Positions 1-6,812 of a stretch of 11,721 bases of DNA are shown one piece after another. The translations under genes and the position numbers were made by a program. Source of the stretch: JBNJEM01 sp051745935. Its GTDB lineage: Bacteria; Planctomycetota; Planctomycetia; Pirellulales; Pirellulaceae. Numbering within the stretch: the stretch's first letter is position 1; each line of letters opens with the position of its first letter. The notes below the pieces were generated by a model. The model searched no databases and was not told the DNA's origin. It was given only the letters and a program-made list of their open reading frames with translations. The DNA is taken from positions 1-11,721 of the forward strand of contig JBNJEM010000189.1 in NCBI GenBank assembly GCA_051745935.1, written 5' to 3'.

Positions 1-1
1 C

Positions 2-337
2 GTGAACTTTGCAGACAGTGAATCAAAGTCGGTTTCGCACGCCAACAGACGGGCCTGGAGACCCGTCCTACTTCAATCGTTATGCAACTGCAGGGTCTAC
101 TGCTGCCCGCGTCCTGAACGCCATGAGCCGGTGCGTTTCGCGCGCGACCGGCGGTGGAAACTTTACGGAGACGGGCGATTTCACGACGTCCAGCAGGACC
201 CCTTGGAGGACAACGCGCTACCGGAACCGGCGGAAGGAACCGAGGCGGCCGCCGGCAAAAAGAAGCTGGCCGAAGCCCTCCGGCAGATGCCATCGGAGGG
301 CCGGATGTTGCTGCGGTTCTCCGACAAGCGCCGCTGA
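2..337 (+). pseudogene. C-terminal remnant of a sulfatase
   Basis: From about position 92 this frame reads like the end of a type I (formylglycine) sulfatase. It has a PRPERHEPVRF segment, then RRWKLYGDGRFHDV and a DPLE motif, the usual 'KLY.dGrlyDl..DP.E' strand and loop near the sulfatase C terminus. It ends in MLLRFSDKRR and a stop at 335-337. The formylglycine motif CxPSR and the metal-binding residues lie in the N-terminal half and are absent here. Residues 1-30 of the frame do not resemble a sulfatase and contain the hairpin repeat at 48-67, so the homology appears to break around 80-95. I therefore read it as a remnant. Because the window begins here, an intact upstream part with an insertion or frameshift cannot be excluded. 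The family call is fairly sure from the C-terminal motif; the pseudogene status is inference. Confidence 0.6.
48..67. repeat. Short hairpin repeat in the sulfatase remnant
   Basis: A perfect 6-bp stem (GACGGG / CCCGTC) encloses an 8-nt loop, CCTGGAGA. It sits just upstream of the point where sulfatase homology starts. I associate GGGCCTGGAGACCC-type hairpins with dispersed repeats in planctomycete intergenic DNA, but that is recollection and not checked. No second copy was found in the window. Confidence 0.45.
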
Positions 338-456
338 CCGATCCGCGGCGATTGCCCAATCCATTCGCTGATGGATTCGCGGCCCCGCGCGCCGGGCACG
401 CCCAGGCGCGGTTCCCCATTGGACGGCAGTGCCATTGAGTCCCGACCCTTTTCCCC

Positions 457-2352
457 TCACGGGCCCGCCTCGGGAATCACCGGCAGTAGAATGTGCGATG
501 GGCGTTTCCGGTCGTGATAGACGGTGTTCACGGCCGTTTGCACGCGGCGGTTCTCGTTGAGTGGTTCGCCCGTGTTCGGGTTGACGTCGAACCGCGGGAA
601 GTTGCTGCTGGAAATATCGACGCGAATCCGGTGTCCCTTCTTGAAGACATTGGAGGTCGGGTAGAGCTTGACCGTCACCGGATAAATTTCGCTCGGCTGC
701 ATGAGTGTTTCTCGTGTCAGCGACTCGCGGAACCGAGTGCGGACGATGCCGTCGCCGATCAACACGTCGAACCCGCCGGGGAAGTCCGGACTTGCGGGAT
801 AGACGTCGATCAGCTTTGCCGTGAAGTCGGTGTCGGGGGCGGAAGAGGATATCCACAGCTTCACCGAGATCTCGCCGGTTACCTCGATGTCTTCCTCCAG
901 GGGCTTCGATTGGAACACCAGAACATCGTTTCGCGCGCTGAGCGGAATGGACCGCGGGAAGTTCCAAACGTGAGGACCGCCCCGCTGATCCCAGGCGCCT
1001 TGCAGCAGGATGTCATTTCCCGAGGAAATGCAACCGCCGATGGTCGGCACCGGATCGCGTGGATCAAACTGGAAGCATGTCGAGGCGTCGTCAGCCGCCG
1101 GCGTCGACGCCTCCAGGCGGCCGCCCGGCTGGAGGTAGAACTCCGTGTACCGGGTTCGAGCCAGGGGCCAGTCCTGCTCATCGCGCCAGTAACCGCCATG
1201 GTACAGCTTGCCGTCGTCGGTCTTGCGGCCGTCGCCGGTGCCCATGACGAATATTCGCACCGGCGCGGCGAACGGCGTTTCACGGCCCACCGCGTTGTCG
1301 GCGCCCTTCAGCCAGTGGTCGAACCACTGGAGCCGCCAGCCCAGGTGGTCGGAAATCGCCGCATCCTCGCCGAAGCTCACCTGCCCGTGCGCCGAACGGC
1401 TTTGCGCGCCGTGAATCCACGGCCCCATGATCAGGTAGACCGGCCCCTTGATGCGTTTCGAAAGGACCCGGTAGTTGGCCGTCGTGTTGCCGCCCCACGA
1501 ATCGTACCATCCGCCGACCAGGTACACGGGAATGTCCTTGTACCGTTGGGGATAGTCGATGATGCTGTTGACCTTCCAGAACTCGCCATTGGCGCCGTGC
1601 CTCATGGCCTCCACCAGCCACCGTTCATACTCGGGCGCGAATTTGAGGGGAGTGGTCCCGCGCCGCAAGGGCAGGTTCGCGAGGTACGCCTTCCGCTGGT
1701 CGGCCATTTCCTTGAGCATGGCCGCCGTGGCCGGGTCGCGAGCCTGGCGGCTGCCGCGACCCGCGTTCAGGAGTATCCAGTTCCAAAAACGCAGTTCGAA
1801 GGCCCCGGCGTTGCGCATACTCTGGTATCCCATGTTCGACATCGCGTCGACTGGTATCACTGTAACCAGGCCCGGGGCTTTGACCATGGCCATGGCGTGC
1901 TGCGTGCCGCCGAAGTACGAGGTCCCCATCATGCCGAACCCGCCATCGGACCAGGGCTGCTCGATCAGCCACTCGGCCGTGTCGCGGCCGTCCGGCCCGT
2001 CGTCGCTGAGCATGTGCCACACGCCCTCCGACTTGTACCTCCCCCGCGTGTCCTGCGCCACGAAAACGTATCCGCGAGCCGCGTAGTAGCGGCCAATGCT
2101 CTTCTGCCCGTCCTTGTTGTAGGGCAGCCGAACCATGATTGCCGGCAGCCTTTCGGCCAGCGGCGCCCCCTCTTTCGCCGGCCGATAGATATCCGTGGCC
2201 AGCCGCACGCCGTCCCGCATGGGCACCATCACGTCCGTTTCCACCTCCACCTCGTAAACGGCCTCCCGGCCAAGCCCGGCGACCGGCAACAACATCAAAA
2301 ACACGCCCAACGCGGCCACAAGTCCGGCCCCAAGGAATCGCTGATAACGCAT
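457..2352 (-). CDS. Exported CocE/NonD family alpha/beta hydrolase
   Basis: A 631-residue protein of the CocE/NonD (peptidase S15-like) group, which cleaves acyl-ester or amide bonds. Cocaine esterase and glutaryl-7-ACA acylases belong to it; the natural substrate here is unknown. An N-terminal hydrophobic stretch (residues 6-27, followed by GREAVYEVEVE) is a likely Sec signal. The S15-like catalytic domain starts with VMVPMRDGVRLATDIYRP (41-58). The triad is visible: nucleophile Ser145 in GTSYFG, Asp284 in GWYDSW, and His314 in MGPWIHG. The C-terminal third (from about residue 410) fits the jelly-roll domain of the family, with SVKLWISSSAPDTDFTAKLIDVYP and HRIRVDISSSNFPRFDVNPNTGEP. Length is normal for the family. 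The start is supported by a GGAGG-type ribosome site (complement of 2361-2366), 7-8 bases before the ATG. The upstream neighbours are unrelated, so it is probably transcribed alone. Family is sure; substrate is not. Confidence 0.93.
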   Translation of the reverse strand: MRYQRFLGAGLVAALGVFLMLLPVAGLGREAVYEVEVETDVMVPMRDGVRLATDIYRPAKEGAPLAERLPAIMVRLPYNKDGQKSIGRYYAARGYVFVAQDTRGRYKSEGVWHMLSDDGPDGRDTAEWLIEQPWSDGGFGMMGTSYFGGTQHAMAMVKAPGLVTVIPVDAMSNMGYQSMRNAGAFELRFWNWILLNAGRGSRQARDPATAAMLKEMADQRKAYLANLPLRRGTTPLKFAPEYERWLVEAMRHGANGEFWKVNSIIDYPQRYKDIPVYLVGGWYDSWGGNTTANYRVLSKRIKGPVYLIMGPWIHGAQSRSAHGQVSFGEDAAISDHLGWRLQWFDHWLKGADNAVGRETPFAAPVRIFVMGTGDGRKTDDGKLYHGGYWRDEQDWPLARTRYTEFYLQPGGRLEASTPAADDASTCFQFDPRDPVPTIGGCISSGNDILLQGAWDQRGGPHVWNFPRSIPLSARNDVLVFQSKPLEEDIEVTGEISVKLWISSSAPDTDFTAKLIDVYPASPDFPGGFDVLIGDGIVRTRFRESLTRETLMQPSEIYPVTVKLYPTSNVFKKGHRIRVDISSSNFPRFDVNPNTGEPLNENRRVQTAVNTVYHDRKRPSHILLPVIPEAGP

Positions 2353-2510
2353 GGCAACTACCTCCTCTAATCCTGGATCATGGTAACGTTCGCAACGGCG
2401 AACGGCTCAAACGGCCAAACACCCTCCCGACACCTCAATGGCCCATCGTGATTTCGCAACATCCGTTCACGGGGATAAAACGCGAAGCACGAATGACAAA
2501 GACGCGAAAG

Positions 2511-2537
2511 AATGATGAATGATGAATGATGAATGAG
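2511..2537. repeat. 7-bp tandem repeat (AATGATG)
   Basis: Three exact AATGATG units begin at 2511, 2518 and 2525. A fourth, changed unit (AATGAGT) begins at 2532. The run lies in the spacer upstream of the hydrolase gene. A 7-bp period is prone to slippage, so the copy number may vary between strains. Confidence 0.75.
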
Positions 2538-3010
2538 TAAAGCGCCTTTGGTTCGGGGGTTCGACGTCCGGAGTTCGACCGCTTGGGTACTGCATCATCG
2601 CGCTCGCTGATTCAAAGTTTTTCACCGTTGCGGTCCTAGGCCTCGGTCCGCTGACGGCGGACTTCGGGGTATCACCACGCGGCCCGTTGGGCTGCTGGAA
2701 AGCCGTGCTGACGCGACACGCCCCATCAGGCCTTTTCGATTATAACGGTCGCGGATGACTGTGTTTGCCGCGTGCTATTACACGGGCAATACTAAGCAAG
2801 ATGCCCGCAGAATAAGGGATCTCGCGGAGATCGTAGAGTCAGCTGTACGCGATTTCGGCTCGGGATTTGGCTGTTTTGGAGCCGGTAGTCAGGCAGTAGA
2901 GGAAGCCCAAACGGTTGAGGGCGTTGAACGAGAATCCCACTTTATCAGATCCATTGAAGACCAGGGTGGAGTTCGAGATCGCCGCAAAATGCAACGAGCT
3001 GCGCGCATTG

Positions 3011-3019
3011 TGGTAGAAT
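3011..3019 (+). promoter_or_regulatory. Extended -10 promoter for the beta-helix gene
   Basis: TGG followed by TAGAAT matches the extended -10 pattern TGnTATAAT, with 5 of 6 matches in the hexamer. No convincing -35 box lies upstream, which is usual for extended -10 promoters. It would give a leader of about 68 bases before the ATG at 3094. The call is inferred from the motif only. Confidence 0.35.
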
Positions 3020-3093
3020 TAGGGTGTTGAGACTGGTAAGTCACCGCATTAGTGATCGAAGCCTCCCAGAGCCTGTTTTCGGAGCACCAACCC

Positions 3094-4278
3094 ATGCGTT
3101 TTTCTCATTTGTTGCCTTGTCTGTTTTGGCTGATTTTCGGATGCCACGCCGTCACGACATTGGAGGCGGAAGTCGTTCATGTGAAGGATCGCGACTCGTT
3201 GATCCGCGCCACGCGGCGGGCGGAGCCGGGAACGACGATTTCCATCGGGCCTGGAACCTATCAGGGCGGCATTCATCTCACCGAACTTCACGGGGCGCCA
3301 GGCAAGCCCATCATCTTGGCCGCCGCGGATCCGGATCGTCCGCCTCAATTTCGTGGCCGTAATACGGGGATCCACTTAACCAATCCGGCGCACGTTGAGC
3401 TACGCGATTTGACAATTTGTGACGCCAGCGGGAACGGACTCAACATTGATGATGGTGGTTCTTACGCGACTCCTGCCCACCACGTGGTACTGAAAAACAT
3501 GATCGTCCGCGACATTGGTCCCCGTGGCAATCGAGACGGAATCAAACTTTCCGGCGTGGACCAATTCACCCTCGAATCGTGTACGGTCGAACGCTGGGGC
3601 GATGGTGGATCGGCAATCGACATGGTCGGCTGTCACGACGGTAGCATCACCGGTTGCACATTTCGTTACCGCGATGATGTCGGCGCGAACGGCGTGCAGA
3701 CAAAAGGAGGCAGCGCGAAAATTGTGATTGAACGCTGCCGGTTTGAACACGCGGGCAGCCGGGCGGTCAATATCGGCGGCAGTACCGGATTACCCTATTT
3801 TCGCCCCGCAGCTCAGGGATACGAAGCCAAGGACGTCACGGTGCGGGACTGCACGTTCATTGGATCCCGCGCTCCCGTGGCTTTCGTCGGGGTCGACGGC
3901 GCGGTGGTGAAGTACAACACCATTTACCGTCCCACGCGTTGGATCTTGCGAATCTTGCAAGAGACACGTGGCGAGTCGTTTGTGCCGTGCCGCAACGGGG
4001 AGTTCACGAACAACATGGTGGTCTTCCGGAACGATGAAATCAGTACGATCGTCAACGTGGGCCCCGGAACCGCGCCCGAGACGTTTCGGTTCGCTCACAA
4101 CCACTGGTACTGCATTGATCGCCCTGGCCGGAGCGAGCAACTATCCTTGCCCACCCCTGAAAAACACGGCACCTACGGCGTTGATCCGCAACTGCGTGCT
4201 CCGCGCCGGGGGGATCTTAGATTGCAGCCAGGCTCGCCGGTGCGGTCGGCCGGTGCCAGACCCGCGGGCGATGAATGA
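3094..4278 (+). CDS. Secreted right-handed parallel beta-helix protein
   Basis: A 394-residue protein with a signal peptide (MRFSHLLPCLFWLIFGCHAV..., likely cut after TLEA, residues 22-25). It is followed by repeated short beta-strand/turn units typical of pectate-lyase-like beta-helices: VELRDLTICDASGNGLNI (101-118), VVLKNMIVRDIG (131-142), FTLESCTVERWG (158-169), GSITGCTFRYRD (183-194), IVIERCRFEHAGSRAVNIGG (210-229) and VTVRDCTFIGSRAPVAFVG (248-266). The opening PGTTISIGPGTYQGGI (45-60) is the common N-terminal cap. Such proteins usually bind or cleave acidic polysaccharides outside the cytoplasm; no specific lyase family can be assigned by eye. The start at 3094 was chosen over an in-frame GTG at 3052 because the signal peptide begins there and a GGAG ribosome site (3081-3084) lies 9 bases upstream. 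It converges on the remnant at 4297-4782, with only 18 bases between the stop codons. Confidence 0.85.
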   Translation: MRFSHLLPCLFWLIFGCHAVTTLEAEVVHVKDRDSLIRATRRAEPGTTISIGPGTYQGGIHLTELHGAPGKPIILAAADPDRPPQFRGRNTGIHLTNPAHVELRDLTICDASGNGLNIDDGGSYATPAHHVVLKNMIVRDIGPRGNRDGIKLSGVDQFTLESCTVERWGDGGSAIDMVGCHDGSITGCTFRYRDDVGANGVQTKGGSAKIVIERCRFEHAGSRAVNIGGSTGLPYFRPAAQGYEAKDVTVRDCTFIGSRAPVAFVGVDGAVVKYNTIYRPTRWILRILQETRGESFVPCRNGEFTNNMVVFRNDEISTIVNVGPGTAPETFRFAHNHWYCIDRPGRSEQLSLPTPEKHGTYGVDPQLRAPRRGDLRLQPGSPVRSAGARPAGDE

Positions 4279-4296
4279 ATCGGAGAGGCGACGGGG

Positions 4297-4782
4297 TCAA
4301 TCCAAGATCCGCCGCCCTCTCTCAAGGTTCCACTGCACCTTTTCAGCCGGTGTCATTTTGCTGAACTCGGGCTCCGTCTTCCCGGACGACACACTCGCAG
4401 ACGGTGTCGTTGCCGAAGCCGAAGTACTCGCAGTGCCTCTTGGAGGGCCACTTCCCGTGGAATCGCGCTAACTCTGCCGGGTCGCCGTTAACTTCAGGTC
4501 CTCGTCGAGCTGCCGATAGGGCCGAATGCCCAGTTTGTTCAGCTCGCTGTGATAGGCCCGCACCGCCTCGGCCGGTTCAATCTGATCGTCGGCGATCGCT
4601 CGCAGGAAGGACACGAACGTCAGTTGGTGCTCGGAGTTGTTGGTTTTTCGTCCATAGAGGGCAACGCGAGCCCCGTATTTCTTGGCCTCCCACAGCATAT
4701 GGAAGGCATCATAGGTGGTCCCCGGCGAGCCACTCAACATGCCCACAATGAGGCTCGAATCGTACGTCGCCAACGCCTCCAT
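4297..4782 (-). pseudogene. Decayed C-terminal part of an aldolase-like TIM-barrel protein
   Basis: From 4782 down, the minus strand reads MEALATYDSSLIVGML, SGSPGTTYDAFHMLWEAKKYGA, RVALYGRKTNNSEHQLTFV and AEAVRAYHSELNKLGI. This resembles the last part of a planctomycete protein group related to class I fructose-bisphosphate/DeoC-type aldolases (family assignment from memory, moderate). A TAG at 4468-4470 interrupts it after LKLTATRQS. The same frame then continues without a stop for 56 codons, ending with EPEFSKMTPAEKVQWNLERG and RRILD before a TGA at 4297-4299. That tail looks like real coding sequence, so the TAG is probably a premature stop. The N-terminal two thirds are missing: the homology begins at 4782, exactly where the direct repeat (4781-4861) begins. 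Two separate lesions make this a gene remnant. If the tail were ignored, the open part is 4468-4827. Confidence 0.65.
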
Positions 4783-4861
4783 CGGTGGCTGGACACCAGT
4801 CATGGACACCCCGCGGCCGACCGGCACTGCGCGCGTTTAACCGCAAGGCCGGAGTCCGCTC
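4781..4861. repeat. Direct repeat, copy 1
   Basis: The first 47 bases (4781-4827) match 5086-5132 with about 5 differences. The block contains a near-palindrome, TGGCTG / CAGTCA around a GACAC loop. Weaker similarity continues to an exact AGTCCGCTC (4853-4861, matched by 5163-5171), with a 5-base offset change between. Its left edge coincides with the break in the aldolase remnant. Confidence 0.75.
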
Positions 4862-5155
4862 CCCCCGTGTGGGAACTTACGGGCATCGTCACAGCGGACG
4901 GCGGCCTGCGCGCTGAAACCAGGACGCGCAACGTGGCCCCTCCGGGTTCCAACCCACTGGTCTCCGGGCCGGGGCCGCGCGAGGTTACCGGATCTTGCAA
5001 CCGCATGGCGGCGCCGCGGCAGGGGTTGGAAACCGGAGAAGGCGACACGGAACGTCGTCACCCCAGCGCGCATCCCTCCGTGCCGATCGGTGGCTGGACA
5101 CCAGCCATGGACACCCAACGGCCGATCGCCACTCCGGGATTGCGGTTAAACGCGC
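4831..5155. repeat. Nested, diverged inverted repeat
   Basis: Outer arms 4831-4855 and 5131-5155 are inverted copies identical at 23 of 25 bases, sharing GCGCGTTTAACCGCAA and CGGAGT. Inner arms 4940-4955 and 5023-5038 are inverted copies with one mismatch in 16, sharing CTCCGG and TTCCAACCC. Both pairs have nearly the same centre (about 4993 and 4989). A TGCGCGCTG is also shared by the two arms between them. This suggests one old inverted duplication with arms of about 130-160 bases, now largely diverged. Confidence 0.7.
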
Positions 5156-5171
5156 TAGCCACAGTCCGCTC
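5086..5171. repeat. Direct repeat, copy 2
   Basis: Second copy of the 4781-4861 block. Here the hairpin is perfect: TGGCTG, GACAC loop, CAGCCA (5091-5107). The segment after it carries the inverted form of the GCGCGTTTAACCGC stretch that copy 1 has in forward orientation, so the two blocks differ by a local inversion or by drift of a near-palindrome. Confidence 0.75.
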
Positions 5172-5375
5172 GGCCCCTAGAAGTGGAGGCGTGCGCACGG
5201 AAAACCTCGCCCGGATCCGAGAGCAGCTGGCCGTGCCGCCGGTGGAGGCTCACCATGAGGAGGTGGATGAAGCGGATGAGCCGCTGGCCGATGGACCACG
5301 CCCCCGGCACTGCGCGATCTGCAAAGGAGACACGGAATACGTGGGCGGCGCGCATCCCCCTCGGCTCGCCGCGTG

Positions 5376-5525
5376 ATGGAATTCATCTGGGACGACATCG
5401 TGCGGGCCGTCGACGTGTGCTCGGCGTCGTGCACGGTCCGCAGGCCGGCCGAGCTCTTCTGGAAGCGGGACCAGGCCGTTAAAATCGAGGATGGCACTTT
5501 CCTGAGTGAGCGATATATTCCTTAA
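5376..5525 (+). CDS. Possible 49-residue hypothetical protein
   Basis: An ATG frame beginning MEFIWDDIVRAVDVC and ending GTFLSERYIP. Unlike the other frames in this spacer, its composition is balanced (acidic, aromatic and aliphatic residues, two cysteines at 15 and 19). No clear ribosome site precedes the ATG. The minus strand also has an open frame here (5177-5497), so chance is a real possibility. I recognise no family. It converges on the end of the secreted helical protein gene, whose stop is at 5579-5581. Confidence 0.2.
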   Translation: MEFIWDDIVRAVDVCSASCTVRRPAELFWKRDQAVKIEDGTFLSERYIP

Positions 5526-5578
5526 GCGGGATGAAAGATAGAGCGAGTTACGATCGAGCCTCCGGAGCCCTTTCCGCG

Positions 5579-6793
5579 CTATTCCAGCTGCTCGGTGAGA
5601 TTTTGGGGCTGCAGGGCTTGATCGAAGTCGGCCACGGTGACGTAAATGTCGCGCATCATGCGGAAAACCGAGTGGTAGGCCGGCTCGTCACCGGGTTGTG
5701 CCTGGGCGAACCGGAGTCCGTTGCGGTTCATGTAGGCGAGCAACCCCATGATATCCGATCCTTCTTTCTCGGGAGGGAATCCTTCTTGTACCTGAAGCAC
5801 GCGACCGTCTCCGGCGCTTTCGAGACGAGCTATTTCAGCGTCCAATGCTTGGATGAAGGAGCGCGCCGCGTAGAACTGCCGAAACGTTTCCCAACCTGCT
5901 TCGGCTTCTTCCCGCGCGACGTAGTGTTCGTAAAACGCTTTGGAAAGCTCTCCGAAGGCCTTCTTCAGCCGTTCCAACTGTTCAACCTCGAGTTCGCCGC
6001 CTTCCTTGACCTGCTGGAATACGTCGCGCCTCGCTTTCATATACGCTTCGCGTTCCGCCTTCAACTCGTCCCCTCGCAGCTTGTACGGCCACCATTGCAG
6101 GTCCACGTTCGAACTGCCGTCGGCGCGAAAAAAGAGTTTTCCACCTCGGACTCCGGTCTGACTAAGCCGCAAGGCATGAAGTTGGTTCTCGGTTAGCTGC
6201 AAATCGGAAAACGCCTCCGGACTTTCCGCCCCCTCCAGGCGAGCAATGTCGTAGGTTCCCACCGTATTGGCTAAACGATCAAGCAAGAAGTTCAGCGCTT
6301 TGCCGTTTTCAATCGCCGCTTTATTCAGCTCCGAATTGTTCTTGATCCGCTCCCACGCGCGGCTCTTCTGCCAACGCCGGTCGTTCAGACGCTGATCCTT
6401 GGCGACCTGCCTGACCTGATTCAGCTTGATTCGATTCTGCTCGTATTCAATGTTCCGCTGCCAGTAAGTTCTCAAATGCTTCAACCAATTATCGAGCTCC
6501 TTGTCCACGGCATCGGCCACCAACAGGCGGGCCGCGGCGAAATCAACGGCCCGCCGCCCCTGAGCCCGCATTAGATCCGCTTGCGAATGGATGGCCGAGG
6601 ACAAGGCGGTGCGAGGATTGTGCCAATGCCAGTCGCCGCGCCGTGGCAGCCACGGGCCGGGACGTTGGCCGTACGCTGGGCACGCACCCAAAAGCAAACA
6701 CGCGCCCACCACGCCGCGAAGAAGCCATGATATACAGGTGCCGGAACCAACATCGCTCGAACGAAACAGGCCAGTGTGCGTCACACGGAACAT
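5579..6793 (-). CDS. Secreted helical (coiled-coil-like) protein of unknown function
   Basis: 404 residues. A basic N terminus is followed by a hydrophobic stretch (about 22-41, WLLRGVVGACLLLGACPAYG) that is a signal peptide. LGAC at 35-38 could be a lipobox, which would make it a lipoprotein; cleavage after AYG is the alternative. The mature part is charged, mostly helical and rich in E/K/R/Q/L: about 78-175 (with DNWLKHLRTYWQRNIEYEQN, 101-120) and 240-325. There are no Cys residues or enzyme motifs after the signal. I associate similar exported helical proteins with planctomycetes, where they are usually annotated as hypothetical. The ATG at 6793 was chosen over one at 6853: it has a GGAG site 7 bases upstream, gives the better signal peptide, and follows the FHA gene stop by 19 bases. 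It is therefore probably the second gene of that operon and may work with it in the periplasm. Confidence 0.8.
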   Translation of the reverse strand: MFRVTHTGLFRSSDVGSGTCISWLLRGVVGACLLLGACPAYGQRPGPWLPRRGDWHWHNPRTALSSAIHSQADLMRAQGRRAVDFAAARLLVADAVDKELDNWLKHLRTYWQRNIEYEQNRIKLNQVRQVAKDQRLNDRRWQKSRAWERIKNNSELNKAAIENGKALNFLLDRLANTVGTYDIARLEGAESPEAFSDLQLTENQLHALRLSQTGVRGGKLFFRADGSSNVDLQWWPYKLRGDELKAEREAYMKARRDVFQQVKEGGELEVEQLERLKKAFGELSKAFYEHYVAREEAEAGWETFRQFYAARSFIQALDAEIARLESAGDGRVLQVQEGFPPEKEGSDIMGLLAYMNRNGLRFAQAQPGDEPAYHSVFRMMRDIYVTVADFDQALQPQNLTEQLE

Positions 6794-6812
6794 GATGCCA
6801 CTCCGTCTCAGC

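Larger units (their letters stand above)
2353..3093. other. Gene-poor spacer between divergent genes
   Basis: About 740 bases separate the hydrolase start from the beta-helix gene. It holds a 7-bp tandem repeat (2511-2537), a small hairpin with stem GTCCGC/GCGGAC and a 5-nt loop (2646-2662), a TATAAT on the minus strand (2739-2744) with no good -35 box, and an extended -10 element at 3011-3019. Short open frames exist on both strands at 2755-3030: about 91 codons on plus, and on minus about 60 codons without a start codon that contain STLVFNGSDKVGFSFNALN. I recognise neither and see no supported gene. Confidence 0.5.
4828..5578. other. Repeat-rich spacer without a firm gene
   Basis: About 750 bases of high-GC DNA. 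Long open frames occur on both strands (for example 4549-5376 plus, 5177-5497 minus), but their translations are arginine/proline-rich, overlap one another and resemble nothing I know. The stretch is dominated by repeats: direct repeat copies at 4781-4861 and 5086-5171, an outer inverted repeat at 4831-4855 / 5131-5155 and an inner one at 4940-4955 / 5023-5038. One short reading frame at 5376-5525 is listed separately at low confidence. Confidence 0.6.

Noticed and set aside
493..2370. A 625-codon open frame antisense to the hydrolase
   Set aside because: It mirrors the hydrolase gene almost exactly, has no recognisable motif, and is rich in Arg/His/Pro/Val as expected from the complement of a high-GC gene. 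The opposite strand has a signal peptide and a full catalytic triad.
2550..2585. tRNA-like GGTTCGAC motifs
   Set aside because: Two TTCGA-containing stretches resemble a T-arm, but no acceptor, D or anticodon stems can be built around them.
2755..3030. Small genes on either strand
   Set aside because: Both strands have short open frames, but neither has a good ribosome site, a recognised motif or a neighbour that supports it; the minus one lacks a start codon.
4283..4323. Intrinsic terminator after the beta-helix gene
   Set aside because: GAGAGG...CCTCTC arms can pair, but there is no T-run after the stem and the region lies inside the reading frame of the aldolase-like remnant.
4549..5376. 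A 275-codon plus-strand frame
   Set aside because: It overlaps the aldolase-like remnant on the other strand, crosses both direct repeats, and its translation is low-complexity and repeat-derived.
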